The notes beneath the pieces are model-generated. The model saw only the letters and a list, made by a program, of their open reading frames with translations, was not told where the DNA came from and did not search any database. The position numbers and the translations under genes are program-made. Below are positions 60,868-64,000 of a stretch of 64,000 nt of DNA, in pieces. Source of the DNA: Pseudoselenomonas ruminantium (GTDB taxonomy: Bacteria > Bacillota > Negativicutes > Selenomonadales > Selenomonadaceae); assembly GCF_900113715.1 (NCBI RefSeq), contig NZ_FOQK01000010.1, positions 45,682 through 109,681 on the forward strand, read 5' to 3'. Position 1 is the stretch's first letter, and each line of letters begins with the position of its first letter.

Positions 60868-62197
60868 TTCTTTTCTTGGCTTTGTACTCGTCTTTCGAGA
60901 ACAGCTTATCCTCAACGTCGTCAGCCGTGCGGCCCGGCGTTGCATAGTCGAACTTCAGGATCATGAAACGGAACGTGAAGAAATAGATGGCCGTAAAGCA
61001 GAGACCGATGACGATCTGCATGATGTACGTGCCCGAATGGTACGAGAACAGCGGAATCCAGTTCTGCACGAAGCAGTCGATGAGGCCGCCGCCGAAGTTA
61101 CCGGCCAGGCCGAAGAAATAGAGCGTAGCCGACAGCGTTGCGGCCAAAATGGAATGAACGAGATACAGAAGCGGCGCTACGAACAGGAACGTGAACTCCA
61201 GCGGCTCGGTGATGCCGCAGATCACAGCGGTCAGCGTAGCCGGAATCAGCAGAGCTGCCGTCTTCTTTTTCTTCTCCGGTTTCGCGCACATGTAGATAGC
61301 CAGTGCTGCGCCCGGCAGGCCAAAGACCTTCGAGCTGCCATGCAGGGCGAAGCCGCCCTCCGGGAACATGTCCTTGAGGCTCTGCGCGCTCGTCGCAAAG
61401 TCGTTGATATGCTGCAGCCAGTATGCCTGGATACCGCCATCACAGACGGCCGGGCCGAAGATGAACGGCAGATAGATGAAGTGGTGCAGGCCTGCCGGCA
61501 GCAGGATGCGCTCCGAGAACGTATAGGCCCAGACCCCCAGCAGACCGCTGGTCTTGAGGAAGCCCTGGAAATTCATGATGCCATGCTGGATAGCCGGCCA
61601 GATCAGGCAGAAGAGGAAGGCCAGCGGGATCATAACGGCAAAGCCGACAGCTACGACGAAGGCCGGGCCCTTGAAGATGCCGAGCCACTCAGGGATATCC
61701 GTATCGTAGAAGCGGTTGTGCAGCCAGGCCGTCACACAGGCGATGAAGATAGCACCGAGCATGCCCATGTCGAGGGTCTTGATGTTGGCGATCATCGCCA
61801 GCCCTGTGCCTGCCCCAGCGTTCTGGCTGTAGTCGACGCCGAAGAATGCACCGTCAAGCGTCAGGAATCCCGAGATGAAATAGTTGAATACCATGTAGAT
61901 GACGAAGGCTTCCATCGCGCACCGTGCCGGCTCCTTCTTGGCAAAGCCGATTGGCACCGCGATGGCGAACAGGATCGGCATCTGGGAAAATACCGTCCAG
62001 GCTCCCTGTTCCACGACAAACCAGAAATCATACCACAGCGTACCCTTCGCTGCCAGAGCACCGAGAATGCCTTCATTCTTGCAAATGATGGCCAATGCTA
62101 CCGTGAGACCAAAGAATGCAAACAATACGACTGGCGTGTACATCGCACCGCCAAACCGCTGCATTCCCTGCATGACACGATCTTTGCTTAGTGTCAT
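60728..62197 (-). CDS. PTS EIIC part of alpha-glucoside EIICBA
   Basis: About 489 codons as an open frame, of which the first ~445 match the family: VMQGMQRFGGAMYTPVVLFA, FSQMPILFAIAVPIGFAKKE, PAGLHHFIYLPFIFGPAVCD, and AVICGITEPLEFTFLFVAPL, typical of the glucose/maltose EIIC family with about 10 membrane helices. After SKDEYKAK the frame shifts and the last 40 codons are out of phase. It transports and phosphorylates an alpha-glucoside at the inner membrane. GGAGGG before the ATG. First gene of the operon EIICBA-GH13-HAD. Confidence 0.9.
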   Translation of the reverse strand: MTLSKDRVMQGMQRFGGAMYTPVVLFAFFGLTVALAIICKNEGILGALAAKGTLWYDFWFVVEQGAWTVFSQMPILFAIAVPIGFAKKEPARCAMEAFVIYMVFNYFISGFLTLDGAFFGVDYSQNAGAGTGLAMIANIKTLDMGMLGAIFIACVTAWLHNRFYDTDIPEWLGIFKGPAFVVAVGFAVMIPLAFLFCLIWPAIQHGIMNFQGFLKTSGLLGVWAYTFSERILLPAGLHHFIYLPFIFGPAVCDGGIQAYWLQHINDFATSAQSLKDMFPEGGFALHGSSKVFGLPGAALAIYMCAKPEKKKKTAALLIPATLTAVICGITEPLEFTFLFVAPLLYLVHSILAATLSATLYFFGLAGNFGGGLIDCFVQNWIPLFSYHSGTYIMQIVIGLCFTAIYFFTFRFMILKFDYATPGRTADDVEDKLFSKDEYKAKKRNGRHGPCRQCYGHQGESIPGLPGRPGEHQRGHELCNAPACHGWRSR

Positions 62198-62335
62198 TTT
62201 TCATTCCCTCCAGTTCTCCTACGAACGTCTTGTCACATCAATACATACACCAATAAATGCGGTTCCCATTCAGATCCCGTTGGCATCCTGCCGCTGTTCT
62301 CTGTAAGATATCTTGTACTTAAAGCATACGCAAAA

Positions 62336-62372
62336 AAGCCCGCGAACGCAATAGGTCCGCGGGCTTTCGGCA
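62336..62372 (-). terminator. Intrinsic terminator between the RpiR and PTS genes
   Basis: AAAGCCCGCGGACC and GCGTTCGCGGGCTTTTTT; on the minus strand it has a clear T run. It makes RpiR and the PTS operon separate transcripts, at least in part. Confidence 0.83.
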
Positions 62373-62384
62373 CTTTGTCGTCAA

Positions 62385-62419
62385 GGCGTACCATGGTACA
62401 TCCGGCGTACTTTGGTACA
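62385..62419. promoter_or_regulatory. Two tandem operator-like repeats
   Basis: GGCGTACCATGGTACA (62385-62400) and GGCGTACTTTGGTACA (62404-62419), period 19 bases, each with inner dyad GTAC..GTAC. They lie between the RpiR stop and the terminator. Likely binding sites, perhaps of the RpiR protein; position upstream of a terminator is odd. Confidence 0.55.
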
Positions 62420-62420
62420 C

Positions 62421-63194
62421 TTACTGGCCAGTCTGACGATTGATATACATGCGGTATTTGACATACCAAACCTCCACGAGCATGAAATACGGCATCATCG
62501 ACTGGAAGGCCGTATGCTCATCGTCCTGGTTATAGAGCTGGAAGCGTGCTGGCGACACGTAGAGATTGACGGTCGACAGGCTCGCCAGCGTATTGTCATG
62601 CAGCTTCGTGATGGAAATGAACGGCACATCCAAAAGCTGCAGCTGCCGTGCAAACTCCACGACCTGCGGCGTCTCTCCCGACAGCGACACGAAGACGAAG
62701 AGATCGTCCTTCGTCAGCGTCCGCGCGATGGAACGGAACTCCTCGTGGCCGTTGATCTCATAGATCAATACATTGTCGTAGAAGAACAGCCGCTTCAGCT
62801 CCTGCACGACATTGTTCTGCACATAGCCGGAGGCAAAGGCAAAGACGCGGTTCGCCTCGTGCATCAGGCGGCTCGCACTGTCGAAGTTGCGCTTGAATAC
62901 CTTGGCCGCCGTCTGCGAGTAGAAGCCCTGCAGATCCTTGAGGACATCCTCACGATAAAACGCCTTGGCCGGTTCCTCCATTTTCATGACGGCCTTGAGC
63001 TCACCAAAGCCATCAAAGCCGAGCTTCTGCGCAAAGCGGACAATCGTCGTGCTCGATACGGCACAGGCGCGGGCCAGCTCGTGGATCGAGATATGACGCG
63101 CCTCAGCCCGGTGCTGGAGGATATACTTCCAGATGGCCATGTCCGTGTCATTCAGCTCATTCCTATGACGGTTGATGATTTCTTCCAATCGCAT
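62421..63194 (-). CDS. MurR/RpiR-family transcription regulator
   Basis: 257 residues from the ATG at 63194 (MRLEEIINRHRNELNDTDMA), preceded by AAGGGGG; an ATG seven codons earlier is less well placed. N-terminal HTH (ISIHELARACAVSSTTIVRF, AQKLGFDGFGELK) and a C-terminal SIS sugar-phosphate-binding domain (FVFVSLSGETPQVVEFARQL). It probably senses the sugar phosphate made by the neighbouring PTS and controls that operon. Confidence 0.9.
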   Translation of the reverse strand: MRLEEIINRHRNELNDTDMAIWKYILQHRAEARHISIHELARACAVSSTTIVRFAQKLGFDGFGELKAVMKMEEPAKAFYREDVLKDLQGFYSQTAAKVFKRNFDSASRLMHEANRVFAFASGYVQNNVVQELKRLFFYDNVLIYEINGHEEFRSIARTLTKDDLFVFVSLSGETPQVVEFARQLQLLDVPFISITKLHDNTLASLSTVNLYVSPARFQLYNQDDEHTAFQSMMPYFMLVEVWYVKYRMYINRQTGQ

Positions 63195-63333
63195 ACAAAA
63201 CGCCCCCTTGTTCATGCCATATTATAGCACGAACCGTCAAAAAACAACATTTTTTCATCCTTTTACCGGCAAATCATCATTCGATTGACAGCTGGCCTCC
63301 CGCTACAATAGGCCATGAAAGGAGTGATGGAAC

Positions 63334-63915
63334 ATGAGTCCATACAACCAGCTGGATAAAGCAGCCGAAGATGCGCTGATCGCCCGCGCCGCCCGCCACG
63401 ATGCTGCGGCCAGCCACCAGCTCTACCACTATTACCACGCCCTGCTCGCCAAGGAAGCGCACCAGCGGTACCTCGCCGCAGCAGGTCTCCGGGACGAAGC
63501 CGAGGGCATCGCAGGCCTGGCCTTCGCCGAAGCCATCGCCGCCTACGACGCCACCCGCGGCGTCCACTTCGCCGCCTTCCTGCAGCACCGCGTAAAGATG
63601 GCACTCTACACCGCCTTCTGCCGCCTGCGCCGCTATCTTAGACGTACCTCGCACCCCGATCAAGATTGCACCGCCGACGGCTCCCTATGGGACTTGCTCC
63701 CGGACAGTGCCCCCATTCCCGAGGCCCAGCTATGCCGCCGCCAGCAGCTGCGGCAAGCCATCCATTGCCTGACCGCCAAAGAAAAAGCAGTCCTTTGCCT
63801 TATCTACCTCTACGGCCTGCCCCAAACCACCATCGCCGCCCGCCTCCACGTCACCCGCCAAGCCATCAGCAAACTCCATCGGCAAAGCCTGCAAAAAATG
63901 CGGCAGCTGCTATAA
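63334..63915 (+). CDS. Small sigma-70-like RNA polymerase sigma factor
   Basis: 193 residues. Region 2-like helices in the first half (AHQRYLAAAGLRDEAEGIAG, AYDATRGVHFAAFLQHRVKM) and a region 4 HTH at the end (LTAKEKAVLCLIYLYGLPQT then TIAARLHVTRQAISKLHRQS). No region 3 is evident, as in ECF-like or phage-linked sigma factors. AGGAG lies nine bases before the ATG. No anti-sigma factor is seen next to it within the window. The regulon is unknown. Confidence 0.82.
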   Translation: MSPYNQLDKAAEDALIARAARHDAAASHQLYHYYHALLAKEAHQRYLAAAGLRDEAEGIAGLAFAEAIAAYDATRGVHFAAFLQHRVKMALYTAFCRLRRYLRRTSHPDQDCTADGSLWDLLPDSAPIPEAQLCRRQQLRQAIHCLTAKEKAVLCLIYLYGLPQTTIAARLHVTRQAISKLHRQSLQKMRQLL

Positions 63916-64000
63916 AATTGCAGTTTGCCTGTGAGTGCGTGCTTAAAATAAAATTGAAAGAGCTCAGCTTGGGTGGGGGCGGGTGCACTTTTTCTCCGCT

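Noticed and set aside
60704..62191. Plus-strand open frame of about 495 codons
   Set aside because: Exact antisense of the PTS EIIC gene; Arg/Asp/Glu/His-rich composition typical of GC-rich shadow frames, no ribosome site, no recognisable domain.
62336..62372. Possible attenuator of the PTS operon
   Set aside because: It follows the RpiR stop with no sign of an alternative antiterminator, so a plain terminator is the simpler reading.
1..64000. CRISPR arrays, tRNA and rRNA genes
   Set aside because: No regularly spaced repeats and no cloverleaf or rRNA-like sequence noticed on reading; a covariance search would be needed for certainty.

Overview
The window looks like a chromosomal segment of a diderm Firmicute of the Negativicutes, close to Selenomonas, Mitsuokella or Megamonas (Selenomonadaceae). 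The main evidence is four outer-membrane porins that carry an S-layer-homology (SLH) domain after the signal peptide. Firmicute-style strong Shine-Dalgarno sites, a T-box leader and small Bacillota families (DUF1659, DUF2922, YvrJ, DUF951) agree with this. Housekeeping genes are GC-rich; accessory blocks are clearly AT-rich. No tRNA, rRNA or CRISPR array was seen.

Layout. 1-0.5 kb: end of a decayed IS30 transposase. 0.9-13.9 kb: one long minus-strand O-antigen-type polysaccharide operon (Wzz, three glycosyltransferases, Wzy, a WecF-like transferase, Wzx, an ATP-grasp ligase, two DegT-fold proteins, a GNAT). Its core at 6.4-12.4 kb is AT-rich. 14.0-16.5 kb: small genes, namely a replication-protein-like pair, a possible ComK-like protein, and a DUF1659-DUF2922-YvrJ trio. 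16.6-19.0 kb: a small hydrophobic peptide with a divergent RNA, an ACS-family MFS transporter under a T-box, and an Fst-like type I toxin-antitoxin locus. 19.0-20.4 kb: an IS200/IS605 remnant with intact TnpB. 20.5-25.4 kb: a chemoreceptor and metNIQ. 25.4-36.2 kb: an accessory island with AbiEi/AbiEii, an IS256 relic, a split P-loop ATPase, a Fic AMPylase, a NagZ, a holin-like toxin, PTPase and sodium-symporter relics, an FRG-domain protein with a small overlapping partner, and a 5'-truncated AlbA_2/Schlafen-type protein. 36.2-41.9 kb: a second NagZ and three tandem SLH porins with related leaders. 42.2-48.8 kb: a nitrilase-family amidase, DUF951, and a molybdoenzyme cluster (TorD-like chaperone, frameshifted PucR-type regulator, two ferredoxin proteins, Mo-bisMGD oxidoreductase). 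49.1-52.7 kb: rpiB-glyA-upp-ychF. 53.1-63.2 kb: alpha-glucan use (secreted GH13, SLH porin, HAD phosphatase, cytosolic GH13, PTS EIICBA, RpiR regulator). 63.3-63.9 kb: a small sigma factor.

The most unusual theme is five candidate type I toxin-antitoxin loci within 64 kb, each a 22-31-residue hydrophobic peptide with a plausible small RNA. Two of them (16.6 and 48.9 kb) share an architecture in which a divergently transcribed RNA starts with a diverged complement of the toxin start-codon region. This architecture could be undescribed in this lineage. A second theme is single-base frameshifts, several at A-runs, in otherwise well-preserved genes. These could be sequencing errors, recent pseudogenes or slippage sites.
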